This document shows positions 34,701 to 44,900 of a DNA stretch of 64,000 nt, piece by piece. This DNA comes from Lachnospiraceae bacterium. GTDB lineage: Bacteria > Bacillota > Clostridia > Lachnospirales > Lachnospiraceae. Location: positions 1 to 64,000 of the forward strand of contig JAGBKB010000081.1 in NCBI GenBank assembly GCA_017934175.1, read 5' to 3'. Under the pieces are notes generated by a model. That model saw only the letters and a program-made list of their open reading frames with translations. It did not search any database and had not been told where the DNA came from. The position numbers and the translations under genes were made by a program. Position 1 is the first letter of the stretch, and each line of letters starts with the position of its first letter.

Positions 34701-37223
34701 TTCTTATACTGGGAAGATGCAAATGGCAATCATTACAATGAAGATGATGCATTAACTATAACTGAAGATATAGATTTGACTGCAAAGTGGGGACCAAAGA
34801 CTTATAATTTATATCTTGAGGATGGTGGTGCAAGTTACATAGATGGATATGTAAAACCAACTACTTGGAAGTATGGAGAAGTAACTGTATTCCCAACTGC
34901 AAATGAGATGTTTAAACCTGGATATAGATTTGATGGTTGGAGAGAAGTATGGAATGACCCAGATAGCAAGGCATTTACTCAAATAGGAGATAAACATTGG
35001 GTGGCTCAAGATGAAACTTTCTATGCTAAATGGGATAAAATAGCAGATGATGGAAATGTATATCACACTATCACATTTAAGCCAAATGGCGGTAGCGGTG
35101 TTATGTATAATCAATTTGTACTTAAAGGCGAGTGGACACCAATCAAGTTAAATGAGTTTATCGCTCCACCTGATGATGCTATAGGTAACACAGATTTCTA
35201 TTTCGGTGAGTGGGGTGGTAGTGATGGACAACACTATCAAAATGGACAAAATATAAAACTTAATGGTGATGTGACATTAACTGCTTATTGGGGAGCAAGA
35301 AATGGATATGATGAGAAAGTAACCATCAGTTTCATAGCACCTGGCATTGAGTCACATATGCTTGAACAAAGAGTTGTAAAGCAAAATAAAAATGTAAAGT
35401 TAAATGCAGTATCATTAAATAGACCTGGTTATGAGTTTTCACATTGGCTTGAAGCAAATGAAGATGGAACATATACAAAGATATTAGACAAAGGATATGT
35501 AAATGCATCAAAGAATCACATATTATATGCAAGATGGAAAAAGGATGGCGCACTCGTTGATGAGCCACTTGGTATTCCTGGTAGTATGCCAGATACTAAA
35601 CCTCTTGTAGGTAATATAGTTGATAGTGGAATAGAAGCAGAGTATGTATTAGTTACATTTAAGCCAAATGGTGCTAATGGAGAAGCATATACACAGAAAG
35701 TATATGAAGGCAGCACGAAGAATTTGGAAACTAATAAGTTTGAAAGAGATGGCTATGTATTTATCGAGTGGGAAGAAGATGTAGACTTTGCAAATGCAAC
35801 TACAGTAAAGACATGGAAGAATCAAGCAAATTATACATATAATGATGGAGCAAGAACAGTTCGTGCTGTATGGCTTGAAAAATCTAAATATGATGCAATG
35901 CAAGAAAAAATCGCACAAGATTTAGGAAGTGAAGAAGAAGGATATACTAATTTATACTACAATATACTTTTGACAAAATATGATGCAACTAGCAAGACTA
36001 ATCATACAAGTACAAAGATGACTCTTGCAGGAGACAGATTGTATTTACATCAAGATGATAATTATGCAGGATATAAGTTACTACATTTTAAAGACCAACA
36101 CGGCAATACATATCCAAATAACTCATTTATATATGCGGATGATGATTATAAATTAATGCCAGTTTGGGAAAAAGATACAGATAATTATTATGTAGTCGAG
36201 TTTAGAGGTGGCGATGGTGGTAGTGGTAACATGAGTGAGCAAATGATAAAGAAGGGAACTACTGACACTATTAAAGCAAATGAGTTCACTAAGGCAGGAC
36301 ATAACTTTAAACATTGGATAGATTTAGCAGGAAATCAAATTGAGAACAAGGGAGAATATACTCCAGTTGAAAATACTATATTATATGCAATATGGGAAGC
36401 AATACCAGTAGCAACACCAGTTCCTATTCAACCAGCACCTAGAGTAGTAAGGTCATCAGGTGGTGGTGGCGGAGGCGGCGGAGGTGGTGGCGGTGGTGGT
36501 GGAGGCGGCGGAGGCGGCGGTGGCCGTAGCGCTGCCGGCAGTGGTGCATCTGGAGGTGGACCAGGGGGCTTAATAGCAGGAGCAGCATCTGGCGGTGGTC
36601 CAGGAGGCTTAATAGCAGGAGCAGCATCTGGCGGTGGTCCAGGAGGTTTAATTGCAGGAGCAGCATCTGGTGGTGGACCACTTGATATGGAAGTTCTTCC
36701 AACTGTAGCACAAATGGGAGAAGTATTACTTGGCAATGCAAGTTTAAATGCAGCAGCATTACCAAATCAACAAGCATTAGCAGTAAATGCAAATAACACT
36801 ACAAAACTTAATACAAATATATCAAATATACCAGTTAATACTAACACAGCAAATTCAACTTGGAAGGCATCTGCAGATGGAAAATGGCATCTTGATGTGG
36901 TAAATGCAAATGGTCAAGTTGAACAAGCAAAAAATACTTGGGCTTGCTTAAATGAAAATAAAGTAGTAAACGGACAAAATGTTCAAGTACAAAACTTCTA
37001 CTTCTTTGATAATAATGGTGATATGCTTACAGGATGGTTATCAGATACAACAGGAAAAACTTATTACTTAGGAACTGATTCTTATAATTTAGGACAGATG
37101 TCAAGAGGCTGGACTAAAGTTTCTGATAGTTGGTATTTCTTCAACAATGATGGAACTATGTTGTCAAATGGTGTAGCACCAGATGGTAGCAAAGTAGGCG
37201 CAGATGGGAAGTGGATAAAGTAA
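31704..37223 (+). CDS. Giant secreted wall-associated protein with papain-like protease domain
   Basis: A 1839-residue protein with signal peptide (cleavage near residue 30) and a Thr/Glu-rich stalk to about 160. Residues 190-400 are short hydrophobic repeats suggestive of a beta-helix. A C1-type cysteine protease domain follows: C473 in DQDTTGWCYTFAHLAMAE, H665 in WQGGHAVQVIGWDDN and N744 in CKNSHGNFVWVSY; the H-to-N spacing (79) is longer than in papain, implying an insertion. InlB-like repeats fill about 960-1570. A run of 22 glycines and a tandem GGGPGGLIAGAAS repeat form a linker, and the end (YFFDNNGDMLTGWLSD, GWTKVSDSWYFFNNDGTML) is wall-binding repeats like those of the 20675 gene. 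Likely a surface protease; targets unknown. Confidence 0.88.
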   Translation: MKRVLKKIIAVILLASMICASHGMMVFADAVDNKTVETETSKVLTTTVNENEKGSKDLEPASSDAKKEEDTSESPTEMEEGEEQTTTEEEEEDETTTSVKNEETTTTIVESENNETTTVAESETPSDTSENATTTVEYSTEETTIVAEDIATISDAENTESNELAENETNVATDSEVSKSANDVLANVYADYDGVFSINEDNTIIKLEKDATLTNPINIKSDLTLDLNGYDLTGPENNYAVIVDNATFTFKDVKHKGSLKGNAEYAVIKANNSTLNFISGVVNAKDGYEAVNFEDSNVLIIGSEIYGGNGTDGNKGSAAIIGNYTKDEYDFTAVRGLVLGGQGSLTGDTNVKGNGGKAIVLNGKTFERVVDNLPLSTGETGDEGSADGGPAVVLTGVITDEHIITKTANVLIGGSGGKNETTLNKKLTKKKNKTLFGANPEDMTEDEITALNSYTTPEKFITSLKDQDTTGWCYTFAHLAMAETYMLKNYYDYCQEHLFNGEFNLSEVATAFFYREHPTDPLGNAGASREWCNDCYYTMKGGDTTTFVNYASKFMGIQSEEDAVFPDDITTLTNGLNGGKTDKANAIQNNSVVKLTNYRYEPYTDVYSYSRPNMIENVKRSVVKNGSAVIGLTWHSNGNKEIDDTHATFAYRDPLEIMFYWQGGHAVQVIGWDDNYSKDNFAVTDLYKDYKANEEATIKKYLNNVHGYYMMWKIDLQGEDLYNATKEMLDELALEGDGAFLCKNSHGNFVWVSYYTGLRNCNVFDAEFVPTGTYDNMYYYDGGSSPDTIEVFDAYVEYEAKKDNEIIKAVSIVADSAMEGVKLTIEKEANEDYEQYGSGSTYKWVSLKAGNNFVEFSEDEAIKLNKGEKFTIILNAPQTVAGFMLGIDKNTVSDDCNPVHYETVVSGKSYANCTLGELYDPTKPGGVNVDNFNRIHKNYEQLDGNLRIHVVTDNLSRYKKVTLHCGHDKNTADCYERYHFRKSGTVESFPTPYSLTGNEFLYWEDANGNHYNEDDALTITEDIDLTAKWGPKTYNLYLEDGGASYIDGYVKPTTWKYGEVTVFPTANEMFKPGYRFDGWREVWNDPDSKAFTQIGDKHWVAQDETFYAKWDKIADDGNVYHTITFKPNGGSGVMYNQFVLKGEWTPIKLNEFIAPPDDAIGNTDFYFGEWGGSDGQHYQNGQNIKLNGDVTLTAYWGARNGYDEKVTISFIAPGIESHMLEQRVVKQNKNVKLNAVSLNRPGYEFSHWLEANEDGTYTKILDKGYVNASKNHILYARWKKDGALVDEPLGIPGSMPDTKPLVGNIVDSGIEAEYVLVTFKPNGANGEAYTQKVYEGSTKNLETNKFERDGYVFIEWEEDVDFANATTVKTWKNQANYTYNDGARTVRAVWLEKSKYDAMQEKIAQDLGSEEEGYTNLYYNILLTKYDATSKTNHTSTKMTLAGDRLYLHQDDNYAGYKLLHFKDQHGNTYPNNSFIYADDDYKLMPVWEKDTDNYYVVEFRGGDGGSGNMSEQMIKKGTTDTIKANEFTKAGHNFKHWIDLAGNQIENKGEYTPVENTILYAIWEAIPVATPVPIQPAPRVVRSSGGGGGGGGGGGGGGGGGGGGGGRSAAGSGASGGGPGGLIAGAASGGGPGGLIAGAASGGGPGGLIAGAASGGGPLDMEVLPTVAQMGEVLLGNASLNAAALPNQQALAVNANNTTKLNTNISNIPVNTNTANSTWKASADGKWHLDVVNANGQVEQAKNTWACLNENKVVNGQNVQVQNFYFFDNNGDMLTGWLSDTTGKTYYLGTDSYNLGQMSRGWTKVSDSWYFFNNDGTMLSNGVAPDGSKVGADGKWIK
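36459..36524 (+). repeat. 22-codon polyglycine tract
   Basis: Twenty-two consecutive glycine codons (ggt, ggc and gga mixed), markedly GC-rich against its surroundings. Mixed codons lower slippage, but the tract is still a candidate for length variation. Confidence 0.95.
36552..36680 (+). repeat. 39-bp tandem repeat encoding GGGPGGLIAGAAS
   Basis: Three full 39-base units (36552-36590, 36591-36629, 36630-36668) and a partial fourth, differing by only a few silent changes. Such recent units are prone to copy-number change. Confidence 0.95.
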
Positions 37224-37292
37224 TAATTATAATCAATGAATAAAAAGCATTTAAAGATTGAATGTATGTAATTCAAAAAAAGATGCAAAAAA

Positions 37293-37319
37293 ATGAGCCA
37301 ATTTTGGCTCATTTTTTTA
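37293..37319 (+). terminator. Intrinsic terminator of the surface protease gene
   Basis: ATGAGCCA (37293-37300), loop ATTT, TGGCTCAT (37305-37312), then a T run. Confidence 0.88.
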
Positions 37320-37330
37320 ATCATTAAATT

Positions 37331-38782
37331 ATGATAATAGTATATTATTTCTTTTTACTTTCTATACTTGATACACAAAGTGCAAAAGAAATATATGGTG
37401 AGGAAAATCAAATTGAGGGTGATTCAGATAACAATCAAGATTTTGAAAATTGGTTTATTAACCAACCTTTTATAACAAATACACCCATAACACGTTTTGT
37501 AGATGCCAAAGGCTTTGTTGGTGATAATTTTAATACCACTAAGTATCCAGATCCATATGAGTTTTTAGTAGAACATCTTGAATATGCAAATAGATATCCT
37601 TTTTTATCATATGTAATTATTTATGCTGACTATGATATGAGTTCTTATGAAAATAGATTAGTAAATGATTTGTATCCACCATTTTTTGATGATATAGAAC
37701 AAAAGTTTGAAGCATTTACTTATGCTTTACATGTGCATAATGGAGGAGTTGAAGTTGTAAATAAAGAAGAGGCAATAAAACTTTATAAAAAGTATCAAAA
37801 AGAGTATTCTAATAATTTAATATTTAGTAGAAAGGACTATGATGAATATATTAAAAATACTTTTACTTATGATTATATTCCGCTTATACTTAAAAATTGG
37901 GAGATAGATGATAAAATAAAAAAAGAAATAGGAGATGCATATAAAGTTACTGATAAGAAAAATGGGATTGTGAACTGGATGAAATGGCACAAGAAAGGTC
38001 TTACTGATAATATGTATATGGAATATAAAGATATGAGTAAGGAGTTAGAAAAAATTTATACTGGTAAAAAAACAAAATTAGAAATAGATGAAAATGTATA
38101 TAATGAATTAAAAGATTATCTGGCAATTGTTTTTAAGTATCATGAAAGAATGAGCAAAGTTAAAGATTTGGAAAAACAATTAAAGCCTTTGCTTAAAAGA
38201 GCCGATTATGATATGTTGAGAGATGTAGTTTATGTGTATAAATATGATAGGAAAAGTATAGAATTAGAATTTAAAAATGAAAAAAAGAAGCAAAAAAATA
38301 AATGTAGTATTCCATTGTTTGAACAACGTTATTTTACGAGATTAAAAATGTATGAAGAATTAGAGCATATAAGGAATGGAGAAAGTACAAAACTCAAGTA
38401 TAGTAAAGTAGTAATAAATAAATTAAAACAATACTTAAATAATATACTTGATGAAGATGGTAATGAGAAAGAGAGAAAAGAATTAGATATAATTTGGAGA
38501 ATGGAGCGTGATTTACAACTCAAGATAGATTCGAAAACTTATAAACTTATTACAGATACAATTTTATATACAAAAAACTCAAATTATGACTTAGAGAAGG
38601 AATATAAAGTTTATTGTGATGGTAGAGAAATCTCTATTTCATTTATGAAAGATATTAAAAATGCAGTAAAAAATAAAGATTATGAACTTAAAACGATTGA
38701 TGAAAAAGCCTATATTAAAAAGTATAAAAAAATAGAAAAAGAATATAAAACTTTAGTTGATACATGTTTATATTATTATTAG
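37331..38782 (+). CDS. Uncharacterised exported or membrane-anchored protein
   Basis: A 483-residue protein with a short hydrophobic N-terminus (MIIVYYFFLLSILDTQSAKE) that could be a signal peptide but lacks the usual basic residues. The ATG lies 12 bases after the T run of the terminator and has no ribosome binding site; an in-frame TAA lies just upstream, so the gene may be 5'-truncated or start at a later codon. The first 170 residues are mixed alpha/beta and aromatic-rich; from about 190 onward the chain is lysine/glutamate-rich and probably helical. No family recognised. It precedes the split addAB genes by about 85 bases without clear functional linkage. Confidence 0.5.
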   Translation: MIIVYYFFLLSILDTQSAKEIYGEENQIEGDSDNNQDFENWFINQPFITNTPITRFVDAKGFVGDNFNTTKYPDPYEFLVEHLEYANRYPFLSYVIIYADYDMSSYENRLVNDLYPPFFDDIEQKFEAFTYALHVHNGGVEVVNKEEAIKLYKKYQKEYSNNLIFSRKDYDEYIKNTFTYDYIPLILKNWEIDDKIKKEIGDAYKVTDKKNGIVNWMKWHKKGLTDNMYMEYKDMSKELEKIYTGKKTKLEIDENVYNELKDYLAIVFKYHERMSKVKDLEKQLKPLLKRADYDMLRDVVYVYKYDRKSIELEFKNEKKKQKNKCSIPLFEQRYFTRLKMYEELEHIRNGESTKLKYSKVVINKLKQYLNNILDEDGNEKERKELDIIWRMERDLQLKIDSKTYKLITDTILYTKNSNYDLEKEYKVYCDGREISISFMKDIKNAVKNKDYELKTIDEKAYIKKYKKIEKEYKTLVDTCLYYY

Positions 38783-38868
38783 TACTCATAAAAATAATAA
38801 TTATGTGATAAAATATTAAAAACATAAGAGACGTTTTTGTGAGATGCTATAAAGGAGATTATAAAAAT

Positions 38869-40884
38869 ATGAAAGAGAAGAAAGAAGTGAGCGAGTCTAT
38901 AAAGTTTCTTAAAACTATAATAAGTGATGAACCCCAAAAAACTGAATCTAAAGAAAAGAGTAGAGAGAATAAGTTACAATCATATTTAGGAAACTGGAAA
39001 GAAAACAAGATACTTATATTGACAGATAATGTACAAAATGCAAATAAACTTATAGAAAGAGATGCTTTTGATGGAAATATGATTATAAATGTAGATATAA
39101 AAAGACCAGTTGACTTAGCTCTTGATATAATAAGATTTAATTCGGCGCAAGACGGAGACTTGGCATCCATATCATTAATTAAAAATAATTATGGAGCAAA
39201 TTTAATTGAGAGTATATTAAGGAAGATAGGTAAATGGACATTTTGTCCAGAGGAATCAATTTGTAGAAAAACTTTGATTGAGATATTAAATAGTATCAAT
39301 TTACTTAGATTAAACCCAAATGATAAATTTAAAGATAGTGCAAAAGGTACAGATTATATAGCAAAAAAGAATAGTGAACTTGAAAAATTATGTGAAGAGT
39401 ATGAAAAAGAATTAAAAGATAGAAAACTATATGATGAAGCAAGTGCATATATTGAAGCAACAAACATAATTAACAATAACAAAATTGATATATGTAACAT
39501 AATTGGCAAAGATACAATAATTAAAACGATGTTTTTTGAAGATGATAGACCAATTTTACAAGATGAATTTATTGAAAAACTATTTAAAGATAATAAAGTA
39601 GAAAGTATAAATGTTAATGAAATTACTCAAGGTGGAAATTGTCATTTTGTATTTAAAAAATGTTATGGAATATTTACAGAAGTTTATGAAGTCTTAAAAG
39701 ATATAGAGGCGAAAAAAATAAAATTTGGTAATGTAGCACTATTATATACTGATGAAACATATGTAAAATATATTAAAATGTTGTTTGCAGAAAATGATAT
39801 AAATGTAAATGTATTATCAGGTTATAGTGCTTTATTCAATGATTATTTAAAACTAATTATTGATATATTAAAATTTGCTAAAAATGATTTTCTGTATAAA
39901 GATTTAAAGAAAGTCGTATTTAATCGATTGATAAAAGACAGTGTAGATTATGATGAGAAAATTAAAGAAGGTGAAAAAGATAATGAAGAAGATAATACTG
40001 AAGGTGTAGATGATAAAAAGTTAGAGGATGATAAAAGAGAAAAGATAAAAAAATACAATAATGAGCATTTAAAAATAGCATATATATCAAATATAGAAAA
40101 ATTGTCGTTTTATTTAAAACAATATGAGAAGTTTGTCATAGAAGAAAAAGAAAACTTTAATTATTTTACTGTGTTTTTAACTGATTTGATAGAAGTATTT
40201 AAGACAGAAATAAATAGTAAAAAAATCAATGTAATGCAATTATATATTAAATTACTTAACTTCTCAGATAAATGGACAACTAATAGAGATAAAGAAAAAA
40301 ATATTATAAAAATAAAATTAAAAGAATTAACTAAGAATATAGAATTGTATGGAGAAGTAAATGAATTTAATAAAGCATTAGACATTCTTATAGAAGAATT
40401 AAGTATTATAAGCTTTAGTGATGAAGAAAAAGATGATGAGATAATAGCCACTAAGTTTACTGGATATAAAATTATTAATCGTAAAAATATCTATATTATG
40501 GGTCTTGCGGCTAAATATAATGTAAATGGTACAGAATCACCTATATTACTTGATGAAGAAAGAAGAAAATATTATGACTATGATAATGAAAAACCAAAAG
40601 GTCATAGTGTGCAGTTAAAAAGCCTATCACCAATAAAAAATGCTGATGATTTATTAAAGACAATTAAAGCATTTAGAGATGCAAAAGTTAATATTAGTGC
40701 ACCATTTTATGATATATTAGACAACATTAACCTTGCAGAGTCTCCTCTTTATGTAAATTTATTGCAAGAATTTGGTAACGGTAAAGATGAAAGAATTGAA
40801 AAATATCCTAATATAATTGATAGAGAATATGCATTTGACAATGATAGGTGGTTTAAGGAGCAAAAAATCAAGGAAAGTTCATAA
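38869..40884 (+). CDS. AddB/RexB-like inactivated helicase subunit, lacking the nuclease domain
   Basis: A protein of about 671 residues resembling the helicase-like part of AddB (RexB). It has no Walker A lysine, as expected for an inactivated superfamily I helicase, and a recognisable AddB segment near the end: YIMGLAAKYNVNGTESPILL followed by DEERRKYYDY, matching the GL.EG.FP....LL.D.ER block. The nuclease domain that normally ends AddB is missing and is encoded by the next gene. The frame opens at 38839, but AAAGGAG (38850-38856) favours the ATG at 38869. Order with 40957 and 41951 indicates a split AddAB complex for processing double-strand breaks. Confidence 0.68.
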   Translation: MKEKKEVSESIKFLKTIISDEPQKTESKEKSRENKLQSYLGNWKENKILILTDNVQNANKLIERDAFDGNMIINVDIKRPVDLALDIIRFNSAQDGDLASISLIKNNYGANLIESILRKIGKWTFCPEESICRKTLIEILNSINLLRLNPNDKFKDSAKGTDYIAKKNSELEKLCEEYEKELKDRKLYDEASAYIEATNIINNNKIDICNIIGKDTIIKTMFFEDDRPILQDEFIEKLFKDNKVESINVNEITQGGNCHFVFKKCYGIFTEVYEVLKDIEAKKIKFGNVALLYTDETYVKYIKMLFAENDINVNVLSGYSALFNDYLKLIIDILKFAKNDFLYKDLKKVVFNRLIKDSVDYDEKIKEGEKDNEEDNTEGVDDKKLEDDKREKIKKYNNEHLKIAYISNIEKLSFYLKQYEKFVIEEKENFNYFTVFLTDLIEVFKTEINSKKINVMQLYIKLLNFSDKWTTNRDKEKNIIKIKLKELTKNIELYGEVNEFNKALDILIEELSIISFSDEEKDDEIIATKFTGYKIINRKNIYIMGLAAKYNVNGTESPILLDEERRKYYDYDNEKPKGHSVQLKSLSPIKNADDLLKTIKAFRDAKVNISAPFYDILDNINLAESPLYVNLLQEFGNGKDERIEKYPNIIDREYAFDNDRWFKEQKIKESS

Positions 40885-40956
40885 AAAATACTCAATAAGT
40901 ATTTTTAAAACAAGAGGTTAGTAAGAACAAAATAGAAAGGGTAAGAGGTTTAAAAT

Positions 40957-41919
40957 ATGTCAAATAATGTAAAAAAAGAAAATGAATTATTTTTTAGCAA
41001 GTCTTCTTTTGATATGCTTATAAAATGTCCATTGCAATATCATTATAGTAAAGATGAGCATCTAAGTGAAGAGCAATATCAATTAAAAGATAAATCTGAA
41101 TGGTTGGAAAGTAATGAAAAGGGTACATTTGCACATTTGATACTTCAAAAATATGTTGATGCATATTTAAAAGGGAAAAAGAATAATGAAATAGGTAGTT
41201 TTGATAATGAAAGTTTTGAAAAAATATTTGATGAATGTGTAAAAGAATTTGAAAAGAATTATCCTATATATAGTATGGGAGAGGCTAAAAAATTTCAAAC
41301 TGAATGTAAAAAAAGTTTAAAACAATATCTTGAAGAGTTGCATGAAGAGTTAAAAAGTAAGGATAACAAGTGGATAATTGCTGAAACAGAGTTAAATGTA
41401 GAAGATTGTAAACACAGTATCAATATAGATGATTTTACTTTTGAAGTTAATTATAAAGGCATTATAGATAGGATAGATGTTTGTGTGGAAAATGGGAAAA
41501 AAATAGTTAGAATTATAGATTATAAGACTGGTAGCAAGGATAATTTTGCTAAATATGCCAATGCAGAAAATACAAGTCAACATCATATCTATAAGTTGCT
41601 GGCAGAGAAAAATGGTTATGTAGTAGAAGAATTTGATTATGTTTTTATATTTGATGATGATAAAAAAGGAGTAGAGAAGATTTTAAGAATAGAAAAAAAT
41701 GAATTTGAAGATCCGATATCTGGGTCTAGTTATCCGCGAAAAATTAGTGCGAATCCTAATGATAAAATTGTGCCAAGCAGTATTACACCAAGTAAAATTA
41801 TTTATAATGTTTTTAAAAAAAGAGATTATATGCTTGATAAGTTGGATGAAATAAAAAAAGAAGAAGATAGATGTATATTTTGTAATTATAAAAATATTTG
41901 TATAAAGAGAATGATATAA
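40957..41919 (+). CDS. Stand-alone AddB-type Fe-S PD-(D/E)XK nuclease
   Basis: A 320-residue RecB-family nuclease. The catalytic core includes GTFAHLILQKYVDAYL (motif I helix and histidine), a glutamate in WIIAETELNVED, IDRIDVCVENGKKIVRIIDY with KTGS (the D...DYK motif) and QHHIYKLLAEK (QhxxY). C24 near the N-terminus and C306, C309 and C315 at the C-terminus have the layout of the four-cysteine iron-sulfur staple in AddB and Cas4. It fits as the separated C-terminal domain of AddB, sitting between the helicase-like subunit and AddA with 72 and 31 base gaps. AAGAGG precedes the ATG. Confidence 0.8.
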   Translation: MSNNVKKENELFFSKSSFDMLIKCPLQYHYSKDEHLSEEQYQLKDKSEWLESNEKGTFAHLILQKYVDAYLKGKKNNEIGSFDNESFEKIFDECVKEFEKNYPIYSMGEAKKFQTECKKSLKQYLEELHEELKSKDNKWIIAETELNVEDCKHSINIDDFTFEVNYKGIIDRIDVCVENGKKIVRIIDYKTGSKDNFAKYANAENTSQHHIYKLLAEKNGYVVEEFDYVFIFDDDKKGVEKILRIEKNEFEDPISGSSYPRKISANPNDKIVPSSITPSKIIYNVFKKRDYMLDKLDEIKKEEDRCIFCNYKNICIKRMI

Positions 41920-41950
41920 TATGGGTAGCAATAATATAAAGGAGCAAATT

Positions 41951-44900
41951 ATGACTGAAGATAAAAAAAGAGAAGATATTATGAACAATATAGAAACTTC
42001 TATGTTTGTAGAAGCTGGTGCAGGAGCGGGGAAAACTACACTTTTATTAGAAAGAATTTTAAATCAATTAAAATCTGGCATAGACCCAGAAGCAATAGTT
42101 GCTATTACCTTTACTAAAAAAGCAGCTGAAGAGATGAGAACAAGAATGTTTACTGCATTAAATAAATCATTTATAGAAGAAAAAGATGATACTAAAAAAA
42201 GTAATATTCATAATGCGATTGTTAATTATGAAAAAATTCAAATTTCTACCATTCATAGTTTTTGTTACAAACTTCTTATGGAACAAGCCTTAAATGCGAA
42301 ACTTAGAATGGATTTATCTATGCTTGAAAATGATGATGAAAGAAACAATAAAATGGAGTTTTTTAATAATAAGTGGAGAAGTATTGATTATAAAAGTATC
42401 ATCAAGATTTATGAATTAAAAATAAATAAACTGAAAGATTTATCTTTTTCAGTTTTTTCTATCCTTACCGACTTGCCAGAAGAGATAAATGTTGTTAAAG
42501 ATGCTAAGTTATTAAAATCAGGAATTGAAAATTATCCTAAAAAAGATAAGGATAAAAAAATCATTAATGACTCAAGAGACAATGCAAAAGAGGTATTGTA
42601 TCCTGAAAGAGAAGCATTTATAGCGAATTATTTAATTGATTTTATAGAACCATTTGCTAAAGAGTATAGAGAGATTAAAGATAGTCATTATATATCAAAT
42701 AATTTATTACTTATAAAAGTAAGAGACTTGTTGAATGGCAAAGAAGAGTATAGTAAGAATGCATTAAAATATTTTAGAAAGAAATATAAATATTTTTATG
42801 TTGATGAGTTTCAAGATACAGATAGAGTTCAAGTTGATTTGATATATAGTCTTGCAAAAGATGAAAGTGGAAAACTAAGAGAAGGATCATTATTTATAGT
42901 GGGTGATCCCAAACAATCAATCTATAGATTTAGAGGTGCTGATGTGCCACTTTATCTTAAGGTTAAGAAAGAATTTGAAAATATGGAAAAAGAAGGAGAA
43001 AAAGTTAAAGTATATACATTAAATTATAATTATAGATCTAATAAGGATATAGTTGACTTTGTAAATGAAAACAATGTAAGTATATTTGAAAATTATGGTG
43101 AGATGGAATCAAAAAGTAGTGCTAATATTTTTTATAAAAATAATAGCAATGATATTGCTTTAAAAGGTGTTTATCATATAGGATATCCTGACAAAGTCCC
43201 AAAGAATGGTAGCAACTGGTTATATAAGAAAGAATATGAAGAAAAAGATTTACCCAGACTTATTAAAACTTTGGTTGATAATAATTTTAAAATCTATGAT
43301 AGAAAAAAAGAAAAACTAAAGGAGGTAGAGTATAGAGATTTTTTAATACTGTGTAGAAGTACAAAAGATATGGATAAATATATGAAAGTTCTTATGGAAA
43401 ATGATATACCAGTAAACATATCATCAAAAATAAATATAAGTGACAATAAGATATTATTTCGAATTAGAAATATATATAGGTATATTGCATATCCTTATGG
43501 TGATAAGTTAGCAACAGAAGGAATATCACAAGTATTTGCAAAAGGCTTAGTTAATGATACTAATAAAGATGACTTAAAAGAGAAGATGAAAAAGTTTTTT
43601 GAAAAAATAAAATCAATGGATGCATATACTGCACTTACATATATTGCACATAATTTAGACTTATATATTTATAATCAAGATGAATTAGATGCAAGTAAGC
43701 TAAAAAGAATTCAAACACAAATAACTCAAATGTTAGAAACTGTCATAAATCAATATGATAATAACAAAATGGAAGTATATGATGGAATATGCAAATTTAT
43801 AGAAACCGGTTATGAAAGAGAAATATCACAAGAGTATGAGAGTAATGCTGTTCGTTTTATGAATGTACATAAGGCTAAAGGTCTTGAGGGGAAGATTGTA
43901 ATTATATGTAAACGAAGTGATCAAAGACCTTACTATAATAAAGCTAATAAACCAGTTTATTTTAATTATGATACATACCATGAAGATAATGAATATTATA
44001 TAAGTGCCAGTAGACTAATTAACTATAAAAATGAGTATCTTGCTTCGTACGCAAATAATAATGACATTATAAAAAAAGTTGAAACAGAAGAAATTGCTGA
44101 ATATGATCGTCTTGCATATGTAGCAGTAACCCGTGCTGAAGAAGTGTTAATTGTTATGAATGTATTGACTGATAAGCAAGAACTATTAAATAAGTATATT
44201 GAAAGTATAAAAATGAAAGAGAATTTATTTGATATAGAGTGTGAAAACAAAAAAATGAAGATTAGAGATTATATAAAAGATGATAGCAATTTTGTATCAC
44301 AATCAAATTCTACTAAATCATCAAAATGGGAAAAGAATGAATTTGAATTAGAAAAAGATAATAGTCAAAAAGAAAAAATATATAATAAGATTTCACCAAG
44401 TTTACTTGCAAAAGAAGATAAGGTTATTTATACTGAAAATAGTGAAGAAGATGGAAATGTGATTAATAGCGTGAGTATTGAACAAGATAATGATAATGAA
44501 GATAGTGAAATCACAATTGGCAAAGACAATATTGAAATAAAAGGTGCTGTGTATGGAACAATTATGCATAGAGTATTTGAATTGATTGTCAACTCATATA
44601 TAATTAATAAAAAAATACTGGATGCTAAAAGCAAAGAAATTGAGACTATTATAAATCTTGCAATAATAGAGTCCTATGATACTATATCTAAGTTTAAAAT
44701 GTTTGAAAGCGAAGAACAAAAAATTGATGATTATATTGGGAAATTAAAAGATGTATTAAAAGAAGATATTGAAAAGTTTATTAAATCTGATTTGATGACA
44801 AAAACGATACCAAATGCTAAACAAATATTTACTGAATTGTCATTTGAATATGTGGATGAAGAAAATGGAATTTATAATAACAAAAACTTTAATAAAGAAT

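Noticed and set aside
36428..36792. Minus-strand polyproline and His/Leu-rich ORFs.
   Set aside because: Both are complements of the polyglycine and 39-base repeat region of the plus-strand gene.
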